A stretch of DNA of 64,000 bases, taken from assembly GCF_000970755.1 (NCBI RefSeq), contig NZ_KQ034007.1, positions 1,353,097-1,417,096 on the forward strand, in the 5' to 3' direction. This stretch comes from Lactobacillus kimbladii (GTDB taxonomy: Bacteria > Bacillota > Bacilli > Lactobacillales > Lactobacillaceae). Position numbers and translations under genes: made by a program. The notes beneath the pieces are model-generated. The model worked only from the letters and a program-made list of their open reading frames with translations, had not been told where the DNA came from and made no database searches. Shown piece after piece: positions 42,175-52,114 of the stretch (the first letter of the stretch is position 1; every line of letters starts with the position of its first letter).

Positions 42175-43551
42175 TTAGCCCAAAACCAATTTTAAAGCCT
42201 GTGGAATGCTTGAAACTGGTATAACTTCAATGCCAGCTTTTTTAAGGCTAGCACGCATATTGTGCTTCGGAATAAAAATACGTTTAAAACCAGTTTTAGC
42301 AGCTTCTTTAATCCGTGCATCTATCTGGTTGACGCGTCTTACTTCGCCGGTTAAACCAACTTCACCAACAAAACAATCAGTTGGCAAAATTTCCTGATTT
42401 TTATAACTGGAAGCAATAGCCATTACGACGGCTAAATCCACTGCCGGCTCGTTCAAACGGATTCCACCTGTAGCAGTTAAATAAACGTCTTGATTTTGCA
42501 ACATCAAGTTGCCTCGTTTTTCTAGAACAGCCAGCAATAATCCCGCCCGATTATAGTCAATGCCCGAAGTAGTTCTTTTGGCATAACCAAAAGCTGTGGG
42601 CGTAACCAAAGCCTGAATTTCTGCCAAAATAGGACGCGTTCCTTCTAAAGAAACCACAATTGCAGAACCGGTAGATTTTGGTAAACGTTCATCTAAGAAT
42701 ACGGCTGAAGGATTAGTTACTTCTTGCAAACCTTTGTTAACCATTTCAAACATGCCGATTTCATTAGCAGCACCAAATCGGTTTTTAACAGAATGTAAAA
42801 TACGGTAGGCATGGTGTTCATCACCCTCAAAATAAAGAACGGTATCTACCATGTGCTCTAGGATTTTAGGACCGGCAATCGCGCCTTCTTTTGTAACATG
42901 GCCAATAACAAAAACGGTAATAGCATCCATTTTGGCAATCTTCATTAGTTCACTAGTAACTTCTCTTACCTGTGAAGCTGATCCCGTCATTGAATCTAAG
43001 CTTGGTTCATTCATTGTCTGAATTGAGTCAATGACAACAAAATCGGGCTCTAGCTCGGAAATTTGTTGGCGAATGTCTTCCATGTCTGTTTCAGGATAAA
43101 GCATCATATCATTAGCTGGCAGTCCTAAACGGTCAGCCCGTAGCTTAATCTGATTGGCTGATTCTTCCCCCGAAACATACAGCACTTTATATTGATTTGC
43201 AAGTTCGCTCATAATTTGCAACATTAAAGTTGACTTGCCAATACCAGGGTCGCCGCCAATCAAAACTAATGAACCTGGAACAATACCTCCGCCTAAAACT
43301 CTGTTGAGCTCTTCCATACTGGTTTGTACACGTTCTTCTTTTTCTGCCTTAACATTTTCCAATTTAACCGGTTCACTAATTCCAGTTTTCTTGATAAGCC
43401 TGCTGGGACTGCCTTTAGTTGAACGGTTTTGTACTGCTTCAGTTTCTTTTTCAAACTGATTCCAAGCGCCGCAATTGGGACAGCGCCCTAAATAACTAGC
43501 AGAAATGTAACCACAAGAACGACATTTATACTTTGTTTTTAGTTTTGCCAT
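42175..43551 (-). CDS. radA: DNA repair protein RadA
   Basis: A 458-residue protein. It has a C4 zinc finger (CRSCGYISASYLGRCPNCGAW, about 10-30), a RecA-like ATPase with Walker A GGDPGIGKST (about 98-107), the KNRFG motif, and a C-terminal Lon-like domain (AVDLAVVMAIASSYKN, DCFVGEVGLTGEVRRV). It processes recombination intermediates. It starts one base after the dut stop. Confidence 0.97.
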   Translation of the reverse strand: MAKLKTKYKCRSCGYISASYLGRCPNCGAWNQFEKETEAVQNRSTKGSPSRLIKKTGISEPVKLENVKAEKEERVQTSMEELNRVLGGGIVPGSLVLIGGDPGIGKSTLMLQIMSELANQYKVLYVSGEESANQIKLRADRLGLPANDMMLYPETDMEDIRQQISELEPDFVVIDSIQTMNEPSLDSMTGSASQVREVTSELMKIAKMDAITVFVIGHVTKEGAIAGPKILEHMVDTVLYFEGDEHHAYRILHSVKNRFGAANEIGMFEMVNKGLQEVTNPSAVFLDERLPKSTGSAIVVSLEGTRPILAEIQALVTPTAFGYAKRTTSGIDYNRAGLLLAVLEKRGNLMLQNQDVYLTATGGIRLNEPAVDLAVVMAIASSYKNQEILPTDCFVGEVGLTGEVRRVNQIDARIKEAAKTGFKRIFIPKHNMRASLKKAGIEVIPVSSIPQALKLVLG

Positions 43552-44103
43552 TTAGCTTCCCTTCTTGTTTGTGGACCCAAAGCCATTTATTCTTTGTCTG
43601 TCAATGGGAACATCATTATCAGATTTTAAATAATGAATAAAAATTCCCTGACCAATTCGGTCACCTTGATGAATCTGAATAGGCCTGACCCCATAGTTGA
43701 TTAATTGAACAAAAATCTCGCCTTCATTAGCATCATTATTATAATAATCAGAATCAATGACACCAACTCCATTTGGCAACGCAAGGTTTCTTTTAAAAGT
43801 ATTTGATGAACGATTTGCCAGCAATAATACCTCATCCTCAGGCATATATGCTTTCACTCCTGTGGGAATCAAGAACGGCTTAAGGACATGTTCAGCCATT
43901 TCATAATCTTGTTCGTACAATTGGTGGCCATTACGAATTAATCTAAAAATACGGACAAAATTAAGCCGCCAAATGCTGGGAATTAATACGTCCTTTGCCG
44001 CAGCTAAATCATAGCCTGCACTAGCAATCGTTTGTCTTCTTGGTAAAGTAACATTTTTATTTTGATATTTAGATACAATCTCAAAGCCCCGAATCTTTTC
44101 CAT
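43552..44103 (-). CDS. dut: dUTP diphosphatase
   Basis: A trimeric dUTPase of 183 residues, hydrolysing dUTP to dUMP. Motifs are seen as AGYDLAA (motif 1), NRSSNTFKRN, PNGVGVIDSDYYNND (motif 3, about 112-126) and GDRIGQGIF. The C-terminal FGSTNKKGS is motif 5. I start at the ATG at 44103, with AAAGGAG upstream. An insert between motifs 1 and 2 makes it slightly longer than average. Confidence 0.95.
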   Translation of the reverse strand: MEKIRGFEIVSKYQNKNVTLPRRQTIASAGYDLAAAKDVLIPSIWRLNFVRIFRLIRNGHQLYEQDYEMAEHVLKPFLIPTGVKAYMPEDEVLLLANRSSNTFKRNLALPNGVGVIDSDYYNNDANEGEIFVQLINYGVRPIQIHQGDRIGQGIFIHYLKSDNDVPIDRQRINGFGSTNKKGS

Positions 44104-44216
44104 GTTATCTCCTTTAAAACTTTTAAACACTATTTTACATTAATTTGCAGATAATATTTGAAATCTTATATAATTTAAATACGTAAAATTTATTTTTTAT
44201 TTTGAAGGGAGAATAA

Positions 44217-44531
44217 ATGTTTAATTTAGATGATCCTCACCAATTTTTTCAAGAAGAGGATGATAATGACCAAATGATTTATAGCTGGACGATGAACAAA
44301 ATTGAGCGTAAAGATGCTACAGTTTGGGTCATGAATCATCTTTTTATTAATCCCCAAAAAGATAGTAAAAAGATTTTACACGATCAAATGAAAATAGTAA
44401 TGTTTATTGCTCAAAAATCTCATCTGCCTGTTTGGCCGCTTGATCCTTTAGTTATTAACTACTTTAATGAGCATCCAGATTTTGAATCAATTTGGTATCA
44501 CAAACCAAGTCCAAAAAACGGTTCTCTCTAG
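44217..44531 (+). CDS. Hypothetical protein before pepC
   Basis: A 104-residue protein on the plus strand with a fair ribosome binding site (GAAGGGAG). It is acidic at the N-terminus (DDPHQFFQEEDDND) and has no signal peptide. The middle resembles the central sheet of GNAT enzymes, but the acetyl-CoA loop is absent, so no function is claimed. It ends about 130 bases before pepC and could be co-transcribed with it. Confidence 0.6.
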   Translation: MFNLDDPHQFFQEEDDNDQMIYSWTMNKIERKDATVWVMNHLFINPQKDSKKILHDQMKIVMFIAQKSHLPVWPLDPLVINYFNEHPDFESIWYHKPSPKNGSL

Positions 44532-44659
44532 TATTGAAAGATTAAATAGATAAAGTAAAAACAAATACTTTTTTAACAATAATTAAATTTTCAGAGATAG
44601 ACTACTTCAGCTGGATAAGCTAAAATAGTATTAATTTGTTTAAGGAGGATCTATTTAAT

Positions 44660-46006
44660 ATGACAAAAGAAATTACAAGTGCAGCCATTGATGATTTCAC
44701 AAAAGATTTAGCGAATCACTCTGGTATTAATATTGCCAGTCATGCTGCCCAAGAAAATGGCATCTATAAGGCTAGTCAAAACCTGCAATCTAAGATTGAT
44801 TTAACACCAACCTTTTCAGTAGAAATTGATACTGGCAAGCCTGCTGATCAAAAGCAGTCAGGTCGTTGCTGGATGTTCTCTGCATTGAATACTATGCGCC
44901 ACCCAATCCAAAAGGAATATAAGATTAAGGATTTTGAATTATCACAAAATTACACTAATTTCTGGGATAAATTTGAAAAATCAAACTTTTTCTTTGAAAA
45001 TGTGATTGCCTCAGCCAAGAAACCACTCGGTGACCGTAAAGTTAGCTTCTTGTTTGCAACACCACAACAAGACGGTGGTCAATGGGACATGCTTTGTGGA
45101 CTAGTAGAGAAATACGGAATCGTACCTAAGTCAGTTTATCCAGAAACAGCCAATTCCAATAATTCAAGTGCTTTAAACGATACTTTGAATACCCTTTTGC
45201 GTAAAGATGGCTTAGAATTACGCAATTTAGTTAACGCTGGCAAGTCAGAAAATGAAGTTGAGCAACGCAAGAATGACTTTTTAAACGAAGTCTTCCGCAT
45301 TTTGGCTATTTCATTAGGAGTTCCGCCAAAGAAATTTGACTTTGAATATAAAGATGATGATGGTAATTATCACCGTGAATCAGGAATTACGCCTAAGGAG
45401 TTCTTGGATAAATTCGTAGGCATGAACTTGGAAGATCACGTTTCAATCATTAATTCACCTACAGATGATAAACCATATCATAAAGTTTTTTCCGTTGAGT
45501 ACTTGGGTAATGTTGTTGGCGGTCGGCAAGTTCGCCATCTTAACGTCAAAATTTCTGAAATGAAAGACCTGATTATTAAACAACTTAAAGCTGGCGAAGT
45601 TGTTTGGTTTGGTTCAAATGTTGGTAAAGATTCAGAAAGACAACTTGGTTTGCTAGATACAGATATTTACAAGCGCGATGAGTTATTTGACGTTGATTTT
45701 TCAATGTCTAAGGCAGACATGCTTGATTCCAGTGAAAGTATGATGGATCACGCTATGGTTATCACTGGTGTTGACTTAGTTGATGACAAGCCTACTAAAT
45801 GGAAGATTGAAAACTCTTGGGGAGAAAAGCCTGGCTTTAAAGGTTACTTTGTCATGAGCGATTCCTGGTTTGACAGTTTTGTTTACCAAGCAGTTATCAA
45901 CAAGAAATTCTTGCCTGATGACTTAAAGAAAGCTTTTGATGAAGGTGCTAAAGACCCAATTCAATTATTACCTTGGGATCCAATGGGAGCATTAGCATTT
46001 AAGTAA
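44660..46006 (+). CDS. pepC: Aminopeptidase C (bleomycin hydrolase family)
   Basis: A 448-residue cysteine peptidase of the C1B family that releases N-terminal residues from casein-derived and other peptides. The catalytic cysteine is Cys70 in SGRCWMFSAL; the histidine is in DHAMVITGV and the asparagine in ENSWGE. The start at 44660 has AAGGAGG 11 bases upstream; a TTG at 44636 is the longer alternative. Promoter-like TAGACT/TAAAAT lies upstream near 44590-44625. Confidence 0.96.
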   Translation: MTKEITSAAIDDFTKDLANHSGINIASHAAQENGIYKASQNLQSKIDLTPTFSVEIDTGKPADQKQSGRCWMFSALNTMRHPIQKEYKIKDFELSQNYTNFWDKFEKSNFFFENVIASAKKPLGDRKVSFLFATPQQDGGQWDMLCGLVEKYGIVPKSVYPETANSNNSSALNDTLNTLLRKDGLELRNLVNAGKSENEVEQRKNDFLNEVFRILAISLGVPPKKFDFEYKDDDGNYHRESGITPKEFLDKFVGMNLEDHVSIINSPTDDKPYHKVFSVEYLGNVVGGRQVRHLNVKISEMKDLIIKQLKAGEVVWFGSNVGKDSERQLGLLDTDIYKRDELFDVDFSMSKADMLDSSESMMDHAMVITGVDLVDDKPTKWKIENSWGEKPGFKGYFVMSDSWFDSFVYQAVINKKFLPDDLKKAFDEGAKDPIQLLPWDPMGALAFK

Positions 46007-46038
46007 GATTATTAGTTATATAAAATTAGTTAAAATAT

Positions 46039-46073
46039 AAAACAGCATTGAGGAATTTTCTCAATGCTGTTTT
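46039..46073. terminator. Bidirectional terminator after pepC
   Basis: A 14-base perfect stem (46039-46052 with 46060-46073) with a 7-base loop, flanked by AAAA and TTTT. It separates pepC from the converging ABC operon. Confidence 0.85.
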
Positions 46074-46103
46074 TATTAGTTTGAACAAATATTTAAAGCT
46101 ATT

Positions 46104-46703
46104 TTATTCGTCTTGCAGTATTCCATGATGCAATATGAATCGACGATCATATTTAAGTTCATTAATTTGATCATGGCTGGCAACTACAACGATTTTATTT
46201 TGCTGTTTTAATTTTTTCAACATGGTTACAAATAAGCTAATACTCTCCTGATCAATTCCACGAGTTGGTTCATCTAACAAAATAATATTTTGGTTTTCCA
46301 TCACAGCTTGAATAATACCAACCTTTTGTCTCATGCCAACAGAGTACTTAGCAATAGGTTCTGGATCATCTGGATCAAGCATAAAATATCTTAGTAATCC
46401 TCTGACTTCTTTTTCATTAAACCGTTTATTAAGATTAGCCAGAAAATGAAGATTGGTCATTGCCGATTCATATTCTAAAAAATCAGGATTTTCAATTAGT
46501 GCCCCAACAATATCATTTTTATCCAGCCTAATTTCACCACTGTCTGCCTCTAATAAACCGGTAATAATTTTAAAAATAGTGGACTTTCCAGAACCATTAA
46601 TACCAGAGATATGAATCAGCTCTCCTGGCTTAGCTAGCAAAGATGCGTTTTTTAAAACCAGCTTCTGACCGAAAGATTTTTTTATTTGCTTAAGCTCTAA
46701 CAT
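46104..46703 (-). CDS. ABC transporter ATP-binding protein (exporter 2)
   Basis: A 199-residue ATPase with Walker A SGINGSGKST (about 34-43), signature YSVGMRQK (about 120-127) and Walker B IILLDEPTRGID. It lies nine bases after the small permease gene and is last in the operon. The short size and signature fit ABC-2 type exporters. Confidence 0.9.
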   Translation of the reverse strand: MLELKQIKKSFGQKLVLKNASLLAKPGELIHISGINGSGKSTIFKIITGLLEADSGEIRLDKNDIVGALIENPDFLEYESAMTNLHFLANLNKRFNEKEVRGLLRYFMLDPDDPEPIAKYSVGMRQKVGIIQAVMENQNIILLDEPTRGIDQESISLFVTMLKKLKQQNKIVVVASHDQINELKYDRRFILHHGILQDE

Positions 46704-46712
46704 TATTTCTCC

Positions 46713-47303
46713 TTAAAAGCCACCATAAATTTCATGAATAGCCCTATATAATTCGTCATACAAAGGACTATAACTAATCAAAATATTTTTCTCTATATAG
46801 TAATGGTAAATTAAATCTATAATTATGACTATTAACAATAATAAGTATGGCCTATGCCAGTTGTAGCCTCCGACTAGCAACCAAAGTAGAAGTAAAAGAA
46901 CAAATACATGCAGTATTATGAGTTCAGTGCCCAAAATAGGGCTACCAAATTTAAATAAAGGGTAACCAGTTAAAAAATACGGAACAAAAAGACCTAATAC
47001 AAAAATTAAACAATAAATTGTAGCCAGTACCATTAAGTGCATGATCATCGACCTATTCTTTTTTCGCACCGTCACAAACACGTTGATGTTACGAAAAGTA
47101 AGTACCTGCTTATAAAATAGCAAGAAGACCGTTGGCTGCAAATACAACGATACCAAGTGAAAATTGAGATATTCATTTGGCAATTCCATAGTTTCTGGTG
47201 AACCTGTTTTTATCAGAATAATGCTTCCTATTAATCCTATAAAAAATATGATAAAACCAATTAAAACAAGTCTGTGGGATATTCGCTTTAAACGCATAAT
47301 CAT
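46713..47303 (-). CDS. Membrane protein of ABC exporter 2 (small)
   Basis: A 196-residue protein with about five or six hydrophobic helices. I start at the ATG at 47303, which overlaps the upstream stop by four bases (ATGA); a longer reading from 47330 would overlap by 31. It has no family motif I know, but its place between a permease and the ATPase makes it part of the exporter. Confidence 0.65.
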   Translation of the reverse strand: MIMRLKRISHRLVLIGFIIFFIGLIGSIILIKTGSPETMELPNEYLNFHLVSLYLQPTVFLLFYKQVLTFRNINVFVTVRKKNRSMIMHLMVLATIYCLIFVLGLFVPYFLTGYPLFKFGSPILGTELIILHVFVLLLLLWLLVGGYNWHRPYLLLLIVIIIDLIYHYYIEKNILISYSPLYDELYRAIHEIYGGF

Positions 47304-48142
47304 CCCAGCCTTCTTTTCTGCTTCTGCCATAATTTAATTAGGTAAGCCGCAAATAACAAATAAAGCAGCGCCACTACCATAAAAAGCAAATAGGAATTAA
47401 TCGGCGGCAAGCGGGATCCTAACGCAAACTGACCTGGTGCAAGTACAGCAAATGGAAACCACGAATACGAGACAAAAAGCCAAAATTTACTGCCCATGGA
47501 TATTAAAATTGACAATAAAGTTAGACCTAAACCCACACACGGACCTAAAACTAAATAAATACTATTTTTTGAAACAAAAAGACCAATGCTGAAAATTAAA
47601 ATAGCAAAAATACCCCAACCAACAGCAGCTAAAGTAACATACGAACATAAATCGATCAGCTGGTTAGTAGAAAAATATCCTGGTCTGGCACCAATATATA
47701 ATTTTAGAGGTCTGGTTTTAAAGAAAAACGGATAATAAAATACACTAATCAATGCAAACTGGTAGATATTAGTTATTAAAGAAAACAGAAATCCAACAAC
47801 AAAGGAGTTAATGACCCCGATTTTCAGAAATTTATGATAGCCGACTCTTTGCTGAACAGCGCCGAACATATTATTATTTTTAAAATAGATTATGAGGCCT
47901 GTTCCAAAAGTTGGAACGAATGCCAACATCATAACTAAACTTATGATATTTTCATTCCAGCCATTCGGCTGAATGGAAAAGAAAAGCATTACAGAAATGT
48001 CAACTGCTTTGCCGTTTGTTGGAATTAATCCTGCCCCATCTTTAGCAGCCGTTACAAATTGCCAGGTAATCAAAAGAAGATAAATAATTAAAATAATCAG
48101 AACAAATTTTTTGGTTCGGCTTAGCATTTGCACCATCCTCAT
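47300..48142 (-). CDS. ABC-2 type permease (exporter 2)
   Basis: A 280-residue protein with a first helix (about 10-30) and further hydrophobic helices up to about residue 265, the topology of ABC-2 permeases. No peptide-specific motif is visible. It is first of the operon and its promoter closely resembles that of the first ABC exporter in this window. Confidence 0.7.
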   Translation of the reverse strand: MRMVQMLSRTKKFVLIILIIYLLLITWQFVTAAKDGAGLIPTNGKAVDISVMLFFSIQPNGWNENIISLVMMLAFVPTFGTGLIIYFKNNNMFGAVQQRVGYHKFLKIGVINSFVVGFLFSLITNIYQFALISVFYYPFFFKTRPLKLYIGARPGYFSTNQLIDLCSYVTLAAVGWGIFAILIFSIGLFVSKNSIYLVLGPCVGLGLTLLSILISMGSKFWLFVSYSWFPFAVLAPGQFALGSRLPPINSYLLFMVVALLYLLFAAYLIKLWQKQKRRLG

Positions 48143-48156
48143 AATAATATATCTTT

Positions 48157-48189
48157 GAATACTATATCAAGTATAACATTAATTATCAA
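48157..48189 (-). promoter_or_regulatory. Promoter/operator of ABC exporter operon 2
   Basis: TTGATA (48184-48189), a 17-base spacer and TATAGT (48161-48166) with TGA before the -10. The 13-base block GAATACTATATCA (48157-48169, plus strand) is identical to the block in the promoter of exporter operon 1. Confidence 0.6.
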
Positions 48190-48295
48190 ATAAATGGTGT
48201 GCCAAAAAAAGTTACAAAAAATTTACCTATTTTTTATAGGAAATTGTCTTATTTTTACTTTTGCACATATGGATCTTTTAAACAAAATCCAAAAT

Positions 48296-49774
48296 TTAAT
48301 TTAGCCCGACCTCCTTAACAAAACGCATAAAGGCTGCTTTCCCATCAGCGGTTTGCTTGAAAACTCCTGCATCTTCTAAGACGCGAGCAAAAACAAGACC
48401 TAATTCTTTTTGCAAAATCTGATCTGCATTTTCACTAGTTATTTCATACTTGCTTTTAATTTTCTTAGACCAGTCAAGATGCACAGGTGCAATTCTGTTA
48501 GGTTGGTCAAGCAAAAACTTTTTTACCTCAAGTAATTCAGGTTTCAATCGTGGTGGAAAAATTGCTAATCCCATTACTTCAATTAAACCGATATTTTCTT
48601 TTTTAATATGCTGCACATCAGAGTGAGGATGGAAAATACCATCAGGATACTTAGCCGATGTCTGATTATCTCTGAGAACTAAATCAAGTTCATAAGTATG
48701 ACCATGTAAACGAGCAATTGGAGTAATTGTATGATGGGGCGTATTAGCAGTAAACGCCCTAACATCAACTTTTTCATCACTATAACTTTGCCAAACTGTC
48801 AAAATTTTATCTGCTAGTTTGACCAAACTTTTTTGATTTTTGCTTCTTAGCCGGATAACTGACATGGGCCACTTGACGACACCTGCTTCGACATCATCAA
48901 ATCCCTTAAAATTAAGTTTTTTATAAATTGGTGCTTTTTCCATGGGAAAGCGATGCTTGCCACCCTGATAATGTTCGTGCGCTAAAATCGAACCACCCAC
49001 GATTGGCAAATCCGCATTGCTACCAACAAAATAACCCGGAAATTTAGCCACAATCTCCAGCAAATTAGCAAAAGTCTGTTTATTGATTACCATCGGTTCA
49101 TGCTTTGGCGCTAAGAAAATACAGTGTTCATTAAAATAGGCGTAAGGTGAATACTGAAAACCCCAAATTTCATTTCGCAACTGAAAACGAATGATACGGT
49201 GGTTAGTGCGCGCAGGATAATTCACATGTCCCAGGTAGCCTTCATTTTCCATACATAACTGACACTTTGGGTATGAATTTGCTTTGGCTTGTTTGGCTGC
49301 TGCAATTTCTTTAGGATCCTTTTCCGGCTTGGAAAGATTAATTGTAATTTCTAAGTCGCCATATTTACTTGCAGCTGTAAAGTAAATATTTTTTGCAATA
49401 GCTCTAGTTTTAATATAATTACTATCTTTACCCATTTGGTAAAAATCAGCTATCGCTTTTTGTGGTGAACTCTCATAAGTTTGCCAGAAATTGCGGTTAA
49501 CAACGCTTGGTCTAGGGACAATCAAATTCATTAATTGTGCATCAAGGACATCAATAGCGGAATTATTGGCTGAGCACTTCCCTGAATTTTGGGCAAACTG
49601 AATTAGCTCGTCTTTAAGATCCAGTAGATCCTTCTTACTGGTTGCTACCTTTCTTGCCTCATCACCAACAAGGGCCAAAATTCTATTTCTCAAATAAATA
49701 CGATCAAGTTCTGTAAAATCGCTGTGGGCAATAACTTGCGTAATGAAATTCTCAATTAGATTCGTTTTATCCAT
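48296..49774 (-). CDS. galT: UDP-glucose-hexose-1-phosphate uridylyltransferase (class II)
   Basis: A 492-residue enzyme of the Leloir pathway, exchanging UMP between UDP-glucose and galactose 1-phosphate. Length and blocks ([20 protein letters not shown] with the His/Gln pattern, [23 protein letters not shown]) are those of the Firmicutes class II GalT. It lies 15 bases after galK, in one operon. galE is not in the window. Confidence 0.96.
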   Translation of the reverse strand: MDKTNLIENFITQVIAHSDFTELDRIYLRNRILALVGDEARKVATSKKDLLDLKDELIQFAQNSGKCSANNSAIDVLDAQLMNLIVPRPSVVNRNFWQTYESSPQKAIADFYQMGKDSNYIKTRAIAKNIYFTAASKYGDLEITINLSKPEKDPKEIAAAKQAKANSYPKCQLCMENEGYLGHVNYPARTNHRIIRFQLRNEIWGFQYSPYAYFNEHCIFLAPKHEPMVINKQTFANLLEIVAKFPGYFVGSNADLPIVGGSILAHEHYQGGKHRFPMEKAPIYKKLNFKGFDDVEAGVVKWPMSVIRLRSKNQKSLVKLADKILTVWQSYSDEKVDVRAFTANTPHHTITPIARLHGHTYELDLVLRDNQTSAKYPDGIFHPHSDVQHIKKENIGLIEVMGLAIFPPRLKPELLEVKKFLLDQPNRIAPVHLDWSKKIKSKYEITSENADQILQKELGLVFARVLEDAGVFKQTADGKAAFMRFVKEVGLN

Positions 49775-49789
49775 CTCAACTTTCCAACA

Positions 49790-50953
49790 TCATAAAACTT
49801 TTGTACCATCAGCTGTTTCTGCAATATAAAATGAGGGCAAATAGCCTATTTGTTCTTGATAGCTATCTGCGACATTCTTTTTAAAAGCTGCAACCTTATT
49901 TTTGGCAACCAAAGCTATCGCACAGCCGCCAAAGCCGGCACCAGTCATTCTCGCACCCAAAACTCCAGGTTGCTTCCAGGCAGTATGAACCAATGTATCA
50001 AGTTCTTTACCCGTCACTTCATAGTCATATTCTAAAGAGACGTGAGAAGCATTCATTAAGTGACCAAACTCATTTAGATCACCCTTTTGCAGTGCTTTTT
50101 CAGCATTTAATGTGCGTTCATTTTCCCAGACTGCGTGACGACAGCGTTTCAGCAGGTTTTCTGTTGGCAAAAGATAGCTATGCTCATCAAAAGTTAAATT
50201 ATCCAATTCACCAAGCGATTGAATTGACAGTTTCTCCTGCAAAAATTGCAGACCCTTTTCGCATTCAGCTCTGCGCTCATTATATTTTGAGTCCGCTAAA
50301 GTTCTCTTCTTGTTAGTGTTCATAATAACGATAACATTATCTTTCAAGTCAAGTGGTACCAGCTCAGACTCCACCTTTTCGGTATCAAGCAGAATGGCGT
50401 GATCTTTTTTACTCATAGCAACTGCATATTGATCCATAATGCCAGAATTGACGCCAATAAAGTCGTTTTCGGTTTTGACTCCCATTTTAACAATTTCTAA
50501 CTTAGAAAAAGTTAGTTTAAACTGGTCCTGCAATAAAATACCAATTAACATTTCTAGGGCTGCAGACGAAGATAAACCAGCACCATCAGGAATATTGCCA
50601 TTAATGTAAATGTTAAGGCCATGTTCAATCTTTGCCCCATTTTCGAGCATAAAATGGAGCATTCCCTTAGCATAGTTTGCCCAGGAATCTTCTTTGGCAA
50701 ACTGCAGCTGGCGCATATCAGTTTCTACTACGCCCATATCGGCAAAATTAGCAGAATAAAAGCAAAATCTAGCGTCATCACGGGGACTAGCTGCACCATA
50801 GATTCCTAAAGATATTGCGCAAGGAAACACATGACCACCATTATAGTCAGTATGCTCACCAATTAAGTTAATTCTACCAGGCGAAAAATAACAGCCGGTT
50901 GGTTCTTGATGATAAATATTACTAAATTCTTGCTTGAGTTCTTTAATTTTCAT
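49790..50953 (-). CDS. galK: Galactokinase
   Basis: A GHMP kinase of 387 residues that makes galactose 1-phosphate. It has [16 protein letters not shown] (about 25-40), the ATP-binding [12 protein letters not shown] (about 122-133) with catalytic-site NSGIMDQ, and the GAGFGGC C-terminal motif. I start at the ATG at 50953, with AAAGGAACAG upstream; a longer frame to 50992 is less likely. Confidence 0.97.
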   Translation of the reverse strand: MKIKELKQEFSNIYHQEPTGCYFSPGRINLIGEHTDYNGGHVFPCAISLGIYGAASPRDDARFCFYSANFADMGVVETDMRQLQFAKEDSWANYAKGMLHFMLENGAKIEHGLNIYINGNIPDGAGLSSSAALEMLIGILLQDQFKLTFSKLEIVKMGVKTENDFIGVNSGIMDQYAVAMSKKDHAILLDTEKVESELVPLDLKDNVIVIMNTNKKRTLADSKYNERRAECEKGLQFLQEKLSIQSLGELDNLTFDEHSYLLPTENLLKRCRHAVWENERTLNAEKALQKGDLNEFGHLMNASHVSLEYDYEVTGKELDTLVHTAWKQPGVLGARMTGAGFGGCAIALVAKNKVAAFKKNVADSYQEQIGYLPSFYIAETADGTKVL

Positions 50954-50970
50954 TTTTATCTGTTCCTTTT

Positions 50971-50984
50971 TAAAAGCGCTATCA
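50971..50984 (-). promoter_or_regulatory. cre-like site in the galK leader
   Basis: The minus strand reads TGATAGCGCTTTTA, which matches the 14-base cre consensus at all but one position. It lies between the promoter and the galK start, about 15-25 bases downstream of the -10, a position where CcpA would block transcription. Confidence 0.7.
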
Positions 50985-50999
50985 AAAGTCAATAAACTT

Positions 51000-51027
51000 A
51001 TTATACTTCTTTTTTTATTACCAGCAA
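51000..51027 (-). promoter_or_regulatory. Promoter of galK-galT
   Basis: TTGCTG (51022-51027) and a consensus TATAAT (51000-51005) with a 16-base spacer. Confidence 0.75.
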
Positions 51028-51056
51028 TGCCTGTCCAAAAAGCAAAAACAAACTAA

Positions 51057-51084
51057 AAGAGTTTCACATCAACATGAAACTCTT
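51057..51084 (-). terminator. Terminator after the P-loop kinase
   Basis: A 10-base perfect stem (51057-51066 with 51075-51084) with an 8-base loop, 10 bases after the stop codon of the upstream gene. A/T tracts are short. Confidence 0.7.
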
Positions 51085-51094
51085 CTTAAGTTTA

Positions 51095-52030
51095 TTACCA
51101 AATATGTAGCAGTCTATCGGGATGCAACTTGCATAAATTAAATTGGTGCACATGCTGCGGACGGCTTTGCGGAAATGATTCCAAGAAATCCGCTGGATTA
51201 GCCAGACCAGTAGAGTATGACCACACACTTTTAACTTTTTTAATCGGATCAAGCATTTCATTTCGAATCGGAAAAGCCGAAATTAAAAAATGTTTGTGAT
51301 GAAACTTAAAAACAAAAAATGGCAATCGAAAGTCATTGACTACCTCTTCTTTAGTTTTCCCAATCGTAACCACATTGCGGTAGGTGCCATACTTTTCGGT
51401 AAACAAATCGTTAAACGAAAAATAGAAATTCGAAATGTGTACATGGGGAAAATTGTCTTCAGTCACTTGATCAGGAACTGCAATAACATGAGCAAAATGA
51501 TCCAGATTGCTTTCTTTTTGTGAAAGTGCTCTGCCCAATTGATTGGGATTTATAACGTGAGCCCATTCAGGCACATCCAGATTATCCTGGTAAGATAAAA
51601 ACATTTCCCTAATCACATCAGGCTTTACCCAATCATATTGCCTGCGAACTTCGTTGCGATTTAACAAACTACGCAAGCTCTTGTGATACATTAAATCAAC
51701 AACAAACAACTCATAACGATAACGTTCGACCCAGGGTTGATAATGCTCAATATTCTCCGCAAAGATATGCGTACTATCTACAATAACCGTTTCGCCACGT
51801 TTCATTTTTTCTTCTACGAGGTAATCCACCACTTTTTCCGTTTGCTCATTTGCATAACGCGGAATTACTTGGTGTAAGCAATCGGTATCTTCTTCATAAT
51901 AATAGGTTAAATTCGCCAACAACAATCTAATTTGATCACGACTAATTGCATATGGCTGTAAGTGATGACGAGCAATAAATGAAGATTTACCGGAGCCGGG
52001 TGCGCCTCGTAATAAAAATATTTTACGCAT
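51095..52030 (-). CDS. P-loop kinase, polynucleotide-kinase-like
   Basis: A 311-residue protein whose N-terminal half (about 1-160) looks like a polynucleotide-kinase/Zeta-type P-loop kinase: RGAPGSGKSS (8-17), an ISRDQIR block that matches the 5'-OH acceptor site (about 29-35), VIVDSTHIF (about 90-98) and a lid arginine region (NRNEVRRQ). The C-terminal half (about 170-311) is unlike known domains and rich in aromatic residues. It may act on RNA or DNA ends or on a small nucleotide-linked substrate. Neighbours do not tell: it sits alone between galK and a phosphoglycerate mutase gene. Confidence 0.65.
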   Translation of the reverse strand: MRKIFLLRGAPGSGKSSFIARHHLQPYAISRDQIRLLLANLTYYYEEDTDCLHQVIPRYANEQTEKVVDYLVEEKMKRGETVIVDSTHIFAENIEHYQPWVERYRYELFVVDLMYHKSLRSLLNRNEVRRQYDWVKPDVIREMFLSYQDNLDVPEWAHVINPNQLGRALSQKESNLDHFAHVIAVPDQVTEDNFPHVHISNFYFSFNDLFTEKYGTYRNVVTIGKTKEEVVNDFRLPFFVFKFHHKHFLISAFPIRNEMLDPIKKVKSVWSYSTGLANPADFLESFPQSRPQHVHQFNLCKLHPDRLLHIW

Positions 52031-52114
52031 GCCTCTACTCCAAACTAAGAATGTAAATTTTAAATGATATCGTAATAAATTTTAACATACATTTGTAGAA
52101 ATCCTTACTATGAA

